This document shows positions 7,234 to 14,072 of a stretch of DNA of 21,725 nucleotides, in pieces. The position numbers and the translations under genes are program-made. Position 1 is the first letter of the stretch, and every line of letters starts with the position of its first letter. Below the pieces are notes generated by a model, which ran no database searches, was not told where the DNA came from, and saw nothing but the letters and a program-made list of their open reading frames with translations. The stretch comes from Treponema sp. UBA1233 (GTDB taxonomy: Bacteria > Spirochaetota > Spirochaetia > Treponematales > Treponemataceae): contig DBWR01000008.1 in the NCBI GenBank assembly GCA_002309305.1, positions 4,573 to 26,297 on the forward strand, read 5' to 3'.

Positions 7234-8400
7234 ATGAACAGTTCATTTTCAATAGAAACACAATGCCTTCACCTTGAATCCGAAACACAAGCACGCGACG
7301 AAAAGTCAGCCCCATTGCATTATGGAGCAATCAGTTTTCCGATTTACCAGACCGCAACTTATGCACATCCCGGAGTAGGAAAAAGCACAGGATTCGACTA
7401 TTCACGACTGCAAAACCCCACACGCGAGCAATTGGAAAAAGTCGTATGCCAGCTGGAACACGGTACGGACGCATTTGCACTTTCAACCGGAATGGCGGCC
7501 ATCACACTCCTCATGGAACTGTTCAAACCAGGTGACCACCTCATCGTAGATTCAGACTTATACGGCGGAACAATCAGGCTGTTCGACAATGTATCAGTTA
7601 AAAACGGCATCAGGTTCACACGCGCAAACTGTTCGCAGGACGACATTGAATCCCTCATAAAACCAGAGACCAGGGCAATCTACATAGAAACCCCGACAAA
7701 CCCCATGATGAACGTGACGGATATTTCTGTTGTGGCAGAACTCGCACACCGGCACAATCTTCTTCTAATCGTGGACAACACCTTCATGTCACCATATTTC
7801 CAGACACCCCTTGATCTTGGGGCAGATGTCGTAGTCCACAGCGGAACAAAATTCCTTGCGGGCCACAACGACACACTGGCAGGCTTCATAGTCATAAAAG
7901 ATGAAACACTTCAGGAAAAACTACGCTTTTTGATAAAGACCACAGGTTCGGGACTTCCACCATTTGACAGCTGGCTTGTCCTCCGTGGAATAAAGACCCT
8001 TGCAATCCGCATGGAAAAGGCCCAGTCCAATGCCGCAAAAATCGCTGAATGGCTCAAGACAAAAAAATGCGTGACAAAAGTGATTTACCCGGGAATGCCT
8101 GAACACCCCGGACATGAAGTGATGAAAAAACAGTCCCGCGGATTTGGCTCAATGGTCACATTCAGGCTTAACTCTGTGGAAAAGGCCCTTTCCGTTCTGG
8201 AAAAAGTGTGCCTCATAAAATATGCCGAAAGCCTGGGCGGTGTCGAAACCCTCATCACCTATCCGACAACCCAAACCCATGCAGACGTTCCCGAAGAACT
8301 CCGCCTTAAAAACGGAATCACCCCGGAAACCCTGCGCCTCTCTGTAGGCATAGAAAACCCCGACGATTTGATTGCAGATTTGGAACTGGCATTGGAGTAG
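7234..8400 (+). CDS. Cys/Met-metabolism PLP enzyme (cystathionine gamma-synthase/lyase or O-acetylhomoserine sulfhydrylase type)
   Basis: 388 residues from ATG 7234; a TTG at 7225 is in frame but directly abuts the GGGG ribosome site, so ATG is preferred. Fold-type I trans-sulfuration hallmarks: YSRLQNPTREQLE (cofactor/substrate binding), ALSTGMAAI, DLYGGTIRLF, IETPTNP, VDNTFMSPYFQTPLDLGADVV split around the PLP-binding Asp, and SGTKFLAGHND with the Schiff-base lysine (K206). The C-terminus SVGIENPDDLIADLELAL is typical. The family makes or breaks C-S bonds: cystathionine synthesis or cleavage, methanethiol release, or homocysteine/methionine formation from sulfide/methanethiol; the exact reaction cannot be read off. 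Its place 17 bases behind nifX2 suggests that the nitrogenase-like system handles a sulfur compound, as in mar loci, where methanethiol is fed into methionine synthesis. Confidence 0.85.
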   Translation: MNSSFSIETQCLHLESETQARDEKSAPLHYGAISFPIYQTATYAHPGVGKSTGFDYSRLQNPTREQLEKVVCQLEHGTDAFALSTGMAAITLLMELFKPGDHLIVDSDLYGGTIRLFDNVSVKNGIRFTRANCSQDDIESLIKPETRAIYIETPTNPMMNVTDISVVAELAHRHNLLLIVDNTFMSPYFQTPLDLGADVVVHSGTKFLAGHNDTLAGFIVIKDETLQEKLRFLIKTTGSGLPPFDSWLVLRGIKTLAIRMEKAQSNAAKIAEWLKTKKCVTKVIYPGMPEHPGHEVMKKQSRGFGSMVTFRLNSVEKALSVLEKVCLIKYAESLGGVETLITYPTTQTHADVPEELRLKNGITPETLRLSVGIENPDDLIADLELALE

Positions 8401-8480
8401 GTGACAGGCTAAGCCGCATACAACCGTTTCTGAAACGCAACAAAAACGTTGTGATTCTCCGTTTGTGCATATTATTTAAA

Positions 8481-8522
8481 TTAGGGGAAATTTTCCTCTA
8501 ATTTCCTCTAATTTCCCTTAAT
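8481..8522. repeat. Iterated GGGGAAATT/AATTTCCYCT repeat, distal flank of fic
   Basis: TTAGGGGAAATT at 8481-8492 is followed by tandem units CCTCTAATTT, CCTCTAATTT and CCCTTAAT. It is a direct copy of the block at 9839-9879 and overlaps the last nine or so codons-worth of the fic 3' end (stop at 8500-8498), so the gene boundary itself lies in the repeat. Confidence 0.65.
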
Positions 8523-9799
8523 CTTATTTCAAAGTTTTTACTTCGGGTATATCCTGTAAGCCTTTTATTCAAAGAGACTGTTTCCATTAAACCGACAGAA
8601 ACCAATCCTTCCAAATCCGAACGGATTGTTTTTACAGAAACATTAAATCTTGTTTCCAGATCTTTGCTTGTAAACATTGAATTAGGTTTTTCTGTACAAA
8701 TTTTTACAATCTGAATCTGGCGTTCATTTAAGCCAGGGATTCTATATTCCAATATTGCCATATTCTCTTTTGCTTTGCGTTCAAGATAAATCTTTAATTC
8801 TTCAAAAGCTTTGTTCAGAATGTTAAGGTTATAATGAATAAAATATCCCAAATCATTACCATCATGTTCTGTATACAAAAAGGCTTTTTCATATTGAACT
8901 TTTGATTTATAGATAATACGCGAGATAGAAAGATATTCTGTAAGCCAATATCCTTTTTTGAGCATGTACCAGTAAAAAAGAGAACGGGCAGTCCTTCCAT
9001 TTCCATCCACAAAAGGGTGAAGATACGAAATCATAAAGTGAAGAATAACGGCTTTTATGATTGGATGCACAAAACTACGAGTCTCAGTATTTACAAATTT
9101 ACAGAGCTCTTTTATCGTCGGTTTAATTACAGTATATGATGGTGGCTCATGTGCAACTTCTCCGGTCATAACATTCATAACATGAATACTATTATCTGTT
9201 CGAAACCGACCCTCATCTTCAGGATTATCCAAAGTTTTCTCTGTAATTTGTTTATGTATTTCAAGTAATAATTCCGGAGAAAAATCATCATCTTTATGTT
9301 CAGAAAGATACCGGATTGTATTGTAGTTATTTAATATCATCTGCTGGCTTTTATCTTTTGGTTTTGCCTGTTTTCTGAGCATCTCTTTTGCAACTATTCT
9401 TGTAGTTGAAGCGCCTTCCATCTGACTGGAAGCAATTGCTTCTTCCATAATTGAACTTAAAAGATAATACTGTCTATTTTTACTGGAAAGAATATTTGAA
9501 GAAGCTATCGTACCACCAAAGTTCATGTCAAAATTATGCAACAGAGACTGCATCATATTTGTTTCTTTATAAAAAAAAGTACAGGCAGAAAAATTATTTG
9601 TATTGCCCCCAATAATACGGGTTTGTTTTACAGCATTCCAAAAATCTTCTGGCTTTAATCCTTTGGGAACATGATATTTTACCTTGTCCCAGTAATAATA
9701 CTCATCATTGATTTTCTCAATAGCAGAAACATATAATGGATTCATGAGAATACGGAAAACTTCACTTGACCTGGCTTTTTTAGGAGCTTCTTCTATCAT
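8498..9799 (-). CDS. Fic domain protein with C-terminal winged-helix domain (class II autoinhibited AMPylase type)
   Basis: 433 residues. The Fic core motif is complete: HPFVDGNGRTAR (261-272; catalytic His261, nucleotide-binding GNGR). An inhibitory helix motif SxxxEG (S124, E128, G129) lies N-terminal to the core, which marks a class II, autoinhibited Fic enzyme. The C-terminal 80 residues (ERQIQIVKICTEKPNSMFTS..., in pieces: LETRFNVSVKTIRSDL, LVSVGLMET) look like a DeoR/winged helix. Family role: transfer of AMP (or another nucleotide) to a target hydroxyl; targets unknown. The N-terminal domain resembles DUF4172/Fic_N type regions. Base composition is clearly more AT-rich than its neighbours and the gene is bracketed by direct repeats, suggesting acquisition as a unit. 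No Shine-Dalgarno; start set by promoter geometry. Confidence 0.88.
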   Translation of the reverse strand: MIEEAPKKARSSEVFRILMNPLYVSAIEKINDEYYYWDKVKYHVPKGLKPEDFWNAVKQTRIIGGNTNNFSACTFFYKETNMMQSLLHNFDMNFGGTIASSNILSSKNRQYYLLSSIMEEAIASSQMEGASTTRIVAKEMLRKQAKPKDKSQQMILNNYNTIRYLSEHKDDDFSPELLLEIHKQITEKTLDNPEDEGRFRTDNSIHVMNVMTGEVAHEPPSYTVIKPTIKELCKFVNTETRSFVHPIIKAVILHFMISYLHPFVDGNGRTARSLFYWYMLKKGYWLTEYLSISRIIYKSKVQYEKAFLYTEHDGNDLGYFIHYNLNILNKAFEELKIYLERKAKENMAILEYRIPGLNERQIQIVKICTEKPNSMFTSKDLETRFNVSVKTIRSDLEGLVSVGLMETVSLNKRLTGYTRSKNFEIRLREIRGN

Positions 9800-9805
9800 A
9801 AATAA

Positions 9806-9834
9806 AGGATAACACGAAATAATTATGAAGTCAA
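9806..9834 (-). promoter_or_regulatory. fic promoter, predicted leaderless
   Basis: Minus strand: TTGACT (9834-9829), 17-base spacer, TATCCT (9811-9806), then exactly six bases to the ATG at 9799. Iterated repeats begin five bases upstream of the -35. Confidence 0.55.
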
Positions 9835-9838
9835 TAAA

Positions 9839-9879
9839 ATAGGGGAAATTTTCCCCTAATTTCCCCTATTTTCCCATAT
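9839..9879. repeat. Iterated GGGGAAATT/AATTTCCCCT repeat upstream of the fic promoter
   Basis: ATAGGGGAAATT followed by TTCCCCTAATTT, CCCCTATTTT and CCC. The first part is a near palindrome AGGGGAAA-tt-TTCCCCT and the units recur every 10-11 bases, i.e. once per helical turn. Direct-repeat partner of 8481-8522. It could be an operator array for the Fic protein's own wing-helix domain, or the scar/target of mobility. Confidence 0.65.
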
Positions 9880-9891
9880 ATTACAACTCCC

Positions 9892-10545
9892 CTAAACCTT
9901 TATCTCACCGTCACACAGCTTCAGGGCCTCGGGGTCGTGGCTTGCCATAAGGATTGTCTTTCCCTGGTCGGCAAGTTGGCGGAATATCCTGATTATGGAC
10001 TGGGTTTGCTCGGTGTCCACGGAATCGGTGGGTTCATCGGCTAGGATTACTGGAGGATCGTTTATCAGTGCCCGTGCGATAAGGACCCTGTGGTTTTCTC
10101 CGCCGGAAAGTGTGGTGGGATAGTTTTGTGCAAGGTGTGCGATGCCAAGAGAATCAAGAAGTTCGTTTGCCCTTTGAGTTATCTCCTGTACATTCGTGTC
10201 GTCTGACTTTCCACCGATGAATGCAGGCAGCCTTACGTTGTCAAGAACAGTAAAGTTTTCCAGAAAGCTTTGTTCCTGCGAAATGAACCCGATGTTTTTA
10301 TTCCTGAATGCGCTCAGTTTTTTGTCATCATAAGTGACAAGCTCCGTGCCGTTTATCATCAGGCTACCGGAATCCTGCTTTTGAAGTCCCGCTATTATGG
10401 AAAGCAAGGTACTTTTTCCTGCCCCGGATTTTCCTGTTACTCCGATAAATGATCCTTTGGAAATTGAAAAACTCATATCCCTAAGAACATCAATTCTTCC
10501 GCGTGGAGTGATAAATGATTTTGAAAGATTTCCCACCTTTATCAT
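9892..10545 (-). CDS. MacB/LolD-type ABC transporter ATPase
   Basis: 217 residues from ATG 10545-10543, which follows the permease stop (10549-10547) by one base; the frame is open further upstream but only inside the permease gene. Motifs: Walker A GKSGAGKST, Q-loop FISQEQSF, signature LSGGENHR, Walker B VILADEPTDSVD, H-loop ASHD. The LolD/MacB subgroup works with FtsX-type permeases in mechanotransmission (lipoprotein release, efflux, cell-wall signalling) rather than classical import. Last gene of the minus-strand operon 13046-9892. Its signature and D-loop are intact, although Glu-Asn-His-Arg replaces the usual Glu/Gln-Gln-Gln-Arg. Confidence 0.87.
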   Translation of the reverse strand: MIKVGNLSKSFITPRGRIDVLRDMSFSISKGSFIGVTGKSGAGKSTLLSIIAGLQKQDSGSLMINGTELVTYDDKKLSAFRNKNIGFISQEQSFLENFTVLDNVRLPAFIGGKSDDTNVQEITQRANELLDSLGIAHLAQNYPTTLSGGENHRVLIARALINDPPVILADEPTDSVDTEQTQSIIRIFRQLADQGKTILMASHDPEALKLCDGEIKV

Positions 10546-10546
10546 T

Positions 10547-11743
10547 CTATTTAATTCCCTGATATACTTCATGCTTGGAAACCTTGACTGCACCCGACAC
10601 AGATGCAACAAGACATGCACCGACAAGAACCGCAAAAGTCACCAGTGCAAAAAGAGCCAGCGGCCCTGCCCCTGACAAGACAAAAGGCATGTTGAGTTTC
10701 TCCGAAATCAAAACATTGAATGGAAGCAAAATCAGCGCGCTCAGGAATATGCCAAGAACTGCACCCAGGCTTCCAATCAGACCTGCCTCCGTAAACACAA
10801 TCGAACGCAGCTTTTTAAAATCCGCCCCCAGAACACGCAGGATGGAGAATTCCCGCAGACGCTCATTTATGGAAAGATTGAACACAATCGAAAGAGTAAG
10901 CACCGTAATCAGGACGACGATTACACTTACCGCATGTAAAAAAATCAGGAAGGACGAAATGCTGTCCATAAGCCCTGAGACAAACTTGTCGCTCTGGATC
11001 ACCTGTATGCCGGAGACTGCACCCTTTATGCGTGCCGCCGTGCTGTCCGGTTTTGCCCCCTGTGAAAGCTTTACAAAAATCACGCTTGTCTTTGATTTTG
11101 CATCCCCGTCGGAAATGAATCCGAAACCCTTGGCCTTTGCATCTTCAAAAATCTGCTCAAGGTTGGAGATGTCCGTGTAGATTGCGTTGTCCATGCCTGT
11201 ACCGCTTTTTGCAAGCCGGGCGCTTACATTATGCGTATGCTCAAAGAAACGTACAGTATTTTTTTCTGTCGTGATGCTGCTTCCCGCAAGAATCAGCTCA
11301 TCATCATCAGAGCCCTTTACTTTTTTGCTTGCCCATGACTTTACGATAAAATCAGTCTCAGGATCAAAGCCTATTATCTGAATCGGGAAATCACAGCAGC
11401 TTTCACTCAGGCTTGTCAGATAAAACTGGCTGCTTACTTCTCCCACTCCCTGAATTCCACGGACGGTTTCCTCTATGGATTTGTCCATGTAAAAATAATT
11501 AGGCTCACCGGAAAGCAGGACACTTTCTGCCTGTGCCTCGTAACCTTCCGGTACTATCATCAAGTCTGCACCGATTCTGTTCTTAATTCCGCTGAGCCCG
11601 CCTTTTATGCTTGCCGTCAACAGAAGCGTACCAAACAGCACCCCGGAAGCAAGTGCAACCAGAATTGTGAGTGCTGTCGTACGGTACGGCTTTTTCCTGA
11701 TGTTGGAAAGCGCAAGGCTTTTTACAGTTATCGCTTTTTCCAT
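10547..11743 (-). CDS. FtsX/MacB-type ABC permease
   Basis: 398 residues from ATG 11743 (MEKAITVKSLALSNIRKKP). The frame is open to 12043 but that part overlaps the DUF4418 gene and the binding-protein gene and is non-coding. Topology is classical FtsX: one N-terminal helix (about 22-42), a large extracytoplasmic domain (about 45-255), then three helices at the C-terminus around 260-290, 310-340 and 355-385, with the FtsX-fold sequence LREFSILRVLGADFKKL between TM2 and TM3. The N-terminal 'LALSNIRKKPYRTTALT' is the usual MacB_PCD start. Overlaps the DUF4418 gene by 16 bases and the ATPase start by a one-base gap, indicating coupled translation. Extracellular domain contains a Cys-Cys pair (ESCCDFP). 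Confidence 0.85.
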   Translation of the reverse strand: MEKAITVKSLALSNIRKKPYRTTALTILVALASGVLFGTLLLTASIKGGLSGIKNRIGADLMIVPEGYEAQAESVLLSGEPNYFYMDKSIEETVRGIQGVGEVSSQFYLTSLSESCCDFPIQIIGFDPETDFIVKSWASKKVKGSDDDELILAGSSITTEKNTVRFFEHTHNVSARLAKSGTGMDNAIYTDISNLEQIFEDAKAKGFGFISDGDAKSKTSVIFVKLSQGAKPDSTAARIKGAVSGIQVIQSDKFVSGLMDSISSFLIFLHAVSVIVVLITVLTLSIVFNLSINERLREFSILRVLGADFKKLRSIVFTEAGLIGSLGAVLGIFLSALILLPFNVLISEKLNMPFVLSGAGPLALFALVTFAVLVGACLVASVSGAVKVSKHEVYQGIK

Positions 11744-11931
11744 AAAAGAACTGTCTCTATTAGTGAAATTACAAAAATCAGGATTCCGAAGACAAGTACT
11801 GTCGGGGCCGTAACTGCATGGCAGTGCATGTTGGGCATTCCGCAGACCTTTGCGAATGTGTAGGGTGCAATGGCGACCAAAAGACCAAGCAATGCCGTGA
11901 CAACCGATAAAATAATCCTTATGTTTTTCAT
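11728..11931 (-). CDS. DUF4418 family small membrane protein
   Basis: 67 residues with two hydrophobic helices (about 5-27 and 42-62) and, in the short loop between them, CGMPNMHCH, a Cys-Met-Met-Cys-His cluster typical of DUF4418. Such a clustered soft-ligand loop is suggestive of a metal or haem/copper contact, but no function is established that I can name. Shine-Dalgarno AGGAGG (11944-11939) is near perfect. It lies 29 bases after the binding-protein gene and overlaps the FtsX gene by 16 bases, so it is an integral part of this operon. Confidence 0.72.
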   Translation of the reverse strand: MKNIRIILSVVTALLGLLVAIAPYTFAKVCGMPNMHCHAVTAPTVLVFGILIFVISLIETVLLWKKR

Positions 11932-11960
11932 TATAAAACCTCCTGTAAATGTTGCATCTG

Positions 11961-13046
11961 TCAGGCGCGAGAACCGTTAATCTCATGGTATGTTTTTGTC
12001 GCGCTGTCATAGGTGTATCCGTCCGGTACTCCATACAGTTCAATGTAGCCGTCTTCTATAAACTTGTCGATGTTGGTTGATGCCTTGAGTACTCCCGCTT
12101 CCTGAAGCTGACGTGCGGCTGCCTCAAAGGTCTTCTTTCCCAGTGAACGGCTTGGCTGATAGAACAGTTCTTCAAGAAGGGCTGCGTTAAAGTCAAGGTC
12201 TCCCGCCACATAGTCGTTTTCTATCTGAAGCTGGGCTGCGGCACGGGGTTCTGCCTCAACGTATGCGGCGGCCTTCTGTAATGCACGTGTAACCGCTGCG
12301 GCTCCTGCAGGATTTTCTTCCAGAAGCTTGTGGGTTACAAACTGCTGGCAGCAATATTCGTTTACAAATTTTTCGTCAGTTCCCGTATCCAGAATCTTCC
12401 TGAAACCGTATGCCTGCTCTCCCTTTGTTGCAACTGGGTCATGCGCACCGATTACGTCAACCGCCCCATTGTTAAGTGCAATTGCAAGATCGGCTGATGC
12501 ATAGGCGATGAATTCCACCTCGTTGTTGTCGGCTGTAACACCAATTCCCACATCAATCAGCTTGCGTTTTAGGTTCATCACGGCACTGTCGGCAAGTCCC
12601 GGAACACCGATTGTCTTCCCGCGTAAATCCGCAGCGGAATGAATGTCACTGTCCGCACGCACGTAATATTTTGTACATCCAGTATGGATTCCGGAAGTAA
12701 ACGAGATGGGCAGGCCGTTTTCGATTGCCTGAAGCTGTGTGGCATAAAGGCCGTATCCCGCATCCACCTTGCCCGAAGCAATCATTTCACCAAGAGTCGC
12801 TCCCCCTTCTACCACCTGAACGTATTCCGCCTTTTGTCCGATCTTCTCAAGCTCCTCGTCAAAGAGTCCAAGCTTCATCGCAACATGAACCGGTGCATGA
12901 CACAGGCTTCCCGTAGAAAAGTTGATGCGTACGATTTTTTGTTCTGATGATGAGCCGGCATCTACTGAAGCCTCTTTTTTACTGCATGAAACAAATGCTG
13001 CCAGTGCCACAAGTGCCAGTCCAACGGCATAAATTGATTTTTTCAT
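11961..13046 (-). CDS. ABC transporter substrate-binding lipoprotein (NitT/TauT/SsuA type)
   Basis: 361 residues. Signal peptide: KK, hydrophobic core to about residue 17, and lipobox FVSC with lipidated Cys21; Phe at -3 fits relaxed spirochaete lipoboxes. The mature part is an NMT1/SsuA-like fold: 'ALCHAPVHVAMKLGLFDEE'-type opening (written in part), GEMIASGKVDAGYG, DLRGKTIGVPG, and IALNNGAVDVIGAHDP. Family members bind nitrate, taurine, sulfonates, bicarbonate or HMP precursors; here several cysteines near the cleft are unusual (SLCHAPVH; HTGCTKYY; EYCCQQF). First gene of an operon with DUF4418 and FtsX/ATPase genes; its probable cognate permease and ATPase are in another operon (17551-15744) with the same operator. 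Strong AGGAGG at 13060-13055. Confidence 0.85.
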   Translation of the reverse strand: MKKSIYAVGLALVALAAFVSCSKKEASVDAGSSSEQKIVRINFSTGSLCHAPVHVAMKLGLFDEELEKIGQKAEYVQVVEGGATLGEMIASGKVDAGYGLYATQLQAIENGLPISFTSGIHTGCTKYYVRADSDIHSAADLRGKTIGVPGLADSAVMNLKRKLIDVGIGVTADNNEVEFIAYASADLAIALNNGAVDVIGAHDPVATKGEQAYGFRKILDTGTDEKFVNEYCCQQFVTHKLLEENPAGAAAVTRALQKAAAYVEAEPRAAAQLQIENDYVAGDLDFNAALLEELFYQPSRSLGKKTFEAAARQLQEAGVLKASTNIDKFIEDGYIELYGVPDGYTYDSATKTYHEINGSRA

Positions 13047-13072
13047 TATTTTGTCCTCCTCTAAAAGTTATA

Positions 13073-13091
13073 ACCTAGTAGTTTAGTATGT
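13073..13091 (-). promoter_or_regulatory. Operator 3 (dyad at the start of the binding-protein operon)
   Basis: Plus-strand reading A-CCTAG-TAGTTTA-GTATG-T, seven-base spacer as at the nif operators. It begins at the edge of the -10 and covers the predicted start (about 13083). Palindromic GTTATAAC octamers sit on both sides (13067-13074 and 13090-13097). Confidence 0.65.
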
Positions 13092-13118
13092 TATAACAAA
13101 AATGCTCATGTCTGTGAA
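13090..13118 (-). promoter_or_regulatory. Promoter of the binding-protein operon
   Basis: Minus strand: TTCACA (13118-13113), 17-base spacer, TATAAC (13095-13090). A T7 tract (13125-13131) and TATAG-N8-TATA (13140 onward) lie upstream at nearly the same distances as at the permease promoter. Confidence 0.6.
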
Positions 13119-13209
13119 ATACTATTTTTTTATGGCGGGTATAGCTTTTTTATATATGCTTTATGATTTGATGTTTTGCATGATTGTAGAGTAAAATCCC
13201 TCATATTGG

Positions 13210-13215
13210 TATAAT
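13210..13215 (+). promoter_or_regulatory. -10 element of larE
   Basis: Perfect TATAAT, 20 bases before ATG 13236; the leader holds CCGGAGGG as ribosome site. No convincing -35 was found at 16-18 bases (TTGTAG at 19). Confidence 0.45.
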
Positions 13216-13235
13216 AAAGCCAGCCGGAGGGAAAC

Positions 13236-14072
13236 ATGACGGAAGAATTAAACAGGAAATACCAAGCGCTCAAGAATTACTTTAAGGATTTGGGGAGTGC
13301 CGCAATCGCATTTTCCAGCGGGGTAGATTCCACCCTCATGCTCAAGGTGGCTCATGATGTCTTGGGCAACAGGACCATTGCAGTAACCGCACGTTCACAT
13401 TCATTTCCGGCAAGGGAAAAAAACGAGGCCTCCGATTTCTGCAAAAAAGAAGGAATTGAACATGTCCTTATAGATTCAGAAGAACTGAACATTCCGGGAT
13501 TTACGCAAAATCCAAAGAACCGCTGTTACCTGTGCAAGCGTGAACTTTTTGAAAGGATAATTGAAGTAGCCGTACAGCACAATATTCCTCATGTATGCGA
13601 GGGAAGCAATCTTGACGACAACGGAGATTACAGGCCGGGCTTACAGGCCATTGCAGAACTCGGTGTAAAGAGTCCCCTGCGTGAATGCAATTTATGGAAA
13701 TCGGAAATCAGGGCAATTTCAAAAGAGCTTGGTTTGGACACATGGAAAAAGCAGAGTTTTGCCTGCCTTGCAAGCCGCTTTGTTTATGGCGAAACCATCT
13801 CGGTGGAAAAACTTGACATGGTGGACAAGGCGGAACAGCTCCTCATCGATTTAGGGTTTGTCCAGGAACGCGTGCGGATTCACAGTTTTGGAAATGGAGA
13901 GACTTCCGGCACCATTGCAAGAATCGAAGTAAACCCGGATGAATTCCAAAAGCTCCTTGAAAATCACGAAACGATTGTAAGCGAATTCAAGAAGATCGGA
14001 TTCAACTATGTTTCCATGGATTTGCAGGGCTACAGGACAGGAAGCATGAACGAAACATTAAAGCTTCTTTAG
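13236..14072 (+). CDS. larE: LarE-type ATP-dependent sulfur transferase
   Basis: 278 residues, full family length. PP-loop AFSSGVDSTLML (25-36; Ser replaces the first Gly of the common SGGxDS). Conserved NRCYLCKRELF gives C97 and C100, and FACLASRF gives C177; a C-x2-C plus distant C set is the arrangement of the [4Fe-4S]-containing LarE type, as opposed to the sacrificial single-Cys type of Lactobacillus plantarum. DDNGDYRPG and the C-terminal FNYVSMDLQGYRTGSMN (in part) complete the family match. Known role: adenylates the pyridinium dicarboxylate carboxyl and adds sulfur, building the nickel-pincer cofactor of lactate racemase. No larA, larB or larC is in the window. It is divergent from the binding-protein operon and convergent with the next gene (4-base overlap). 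Confidence 0.88.
   Translation: MTEELNRKYQALKNYFKDLGSAAIAFSSGVDSTLMLKVAHDVLGNRTIAVTARSHSFPAREKNEASDFCKKEGIEHVLIDSEELNIPGFTQNPKNRCYLCKRELFERIIEVAVQHNIPHVCEGSNLDDNGDYRPGLQAIAELGVKSPLRECNLWKSEIRAISKELGLDTWKKQSFACLASRFVYGETISVEKLDMVDKAEQLLIDLGFVQERVRIHSFGNGETSGTIARIEVNPDEFQKLLENHETIVSEFKKIGFNYVSMDLQGYRTGSMNETLKLL

Noticed and set aside
8424..8460. Terminator after the PLP enzyme (CGTTTC-t-GAAACG and CAAC...GTTG hairpins)
   Set aside because: Stems are short and not followed by a T-run, so the evidence is too weak to call a terminator.
10547..12043. 498-residue reading frame starting at 12043 for the FtsX-type permease
   Set aside because: The first 100 codons overlap the DUF4418 gene and the 3' end of the binding-protein gene and contain no family sequence; the homologous part starts at ATG 11743.
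11961..13046. THI5/NMT1-type HMP-precursor binding protein because of the Cys-Cys-Gln segment
   Set aside because: The characteristic THI5 cysteine-rich motif is not present, and there are no thiamine genes or TPP riboswitch nearby; kept as an open alternative only.
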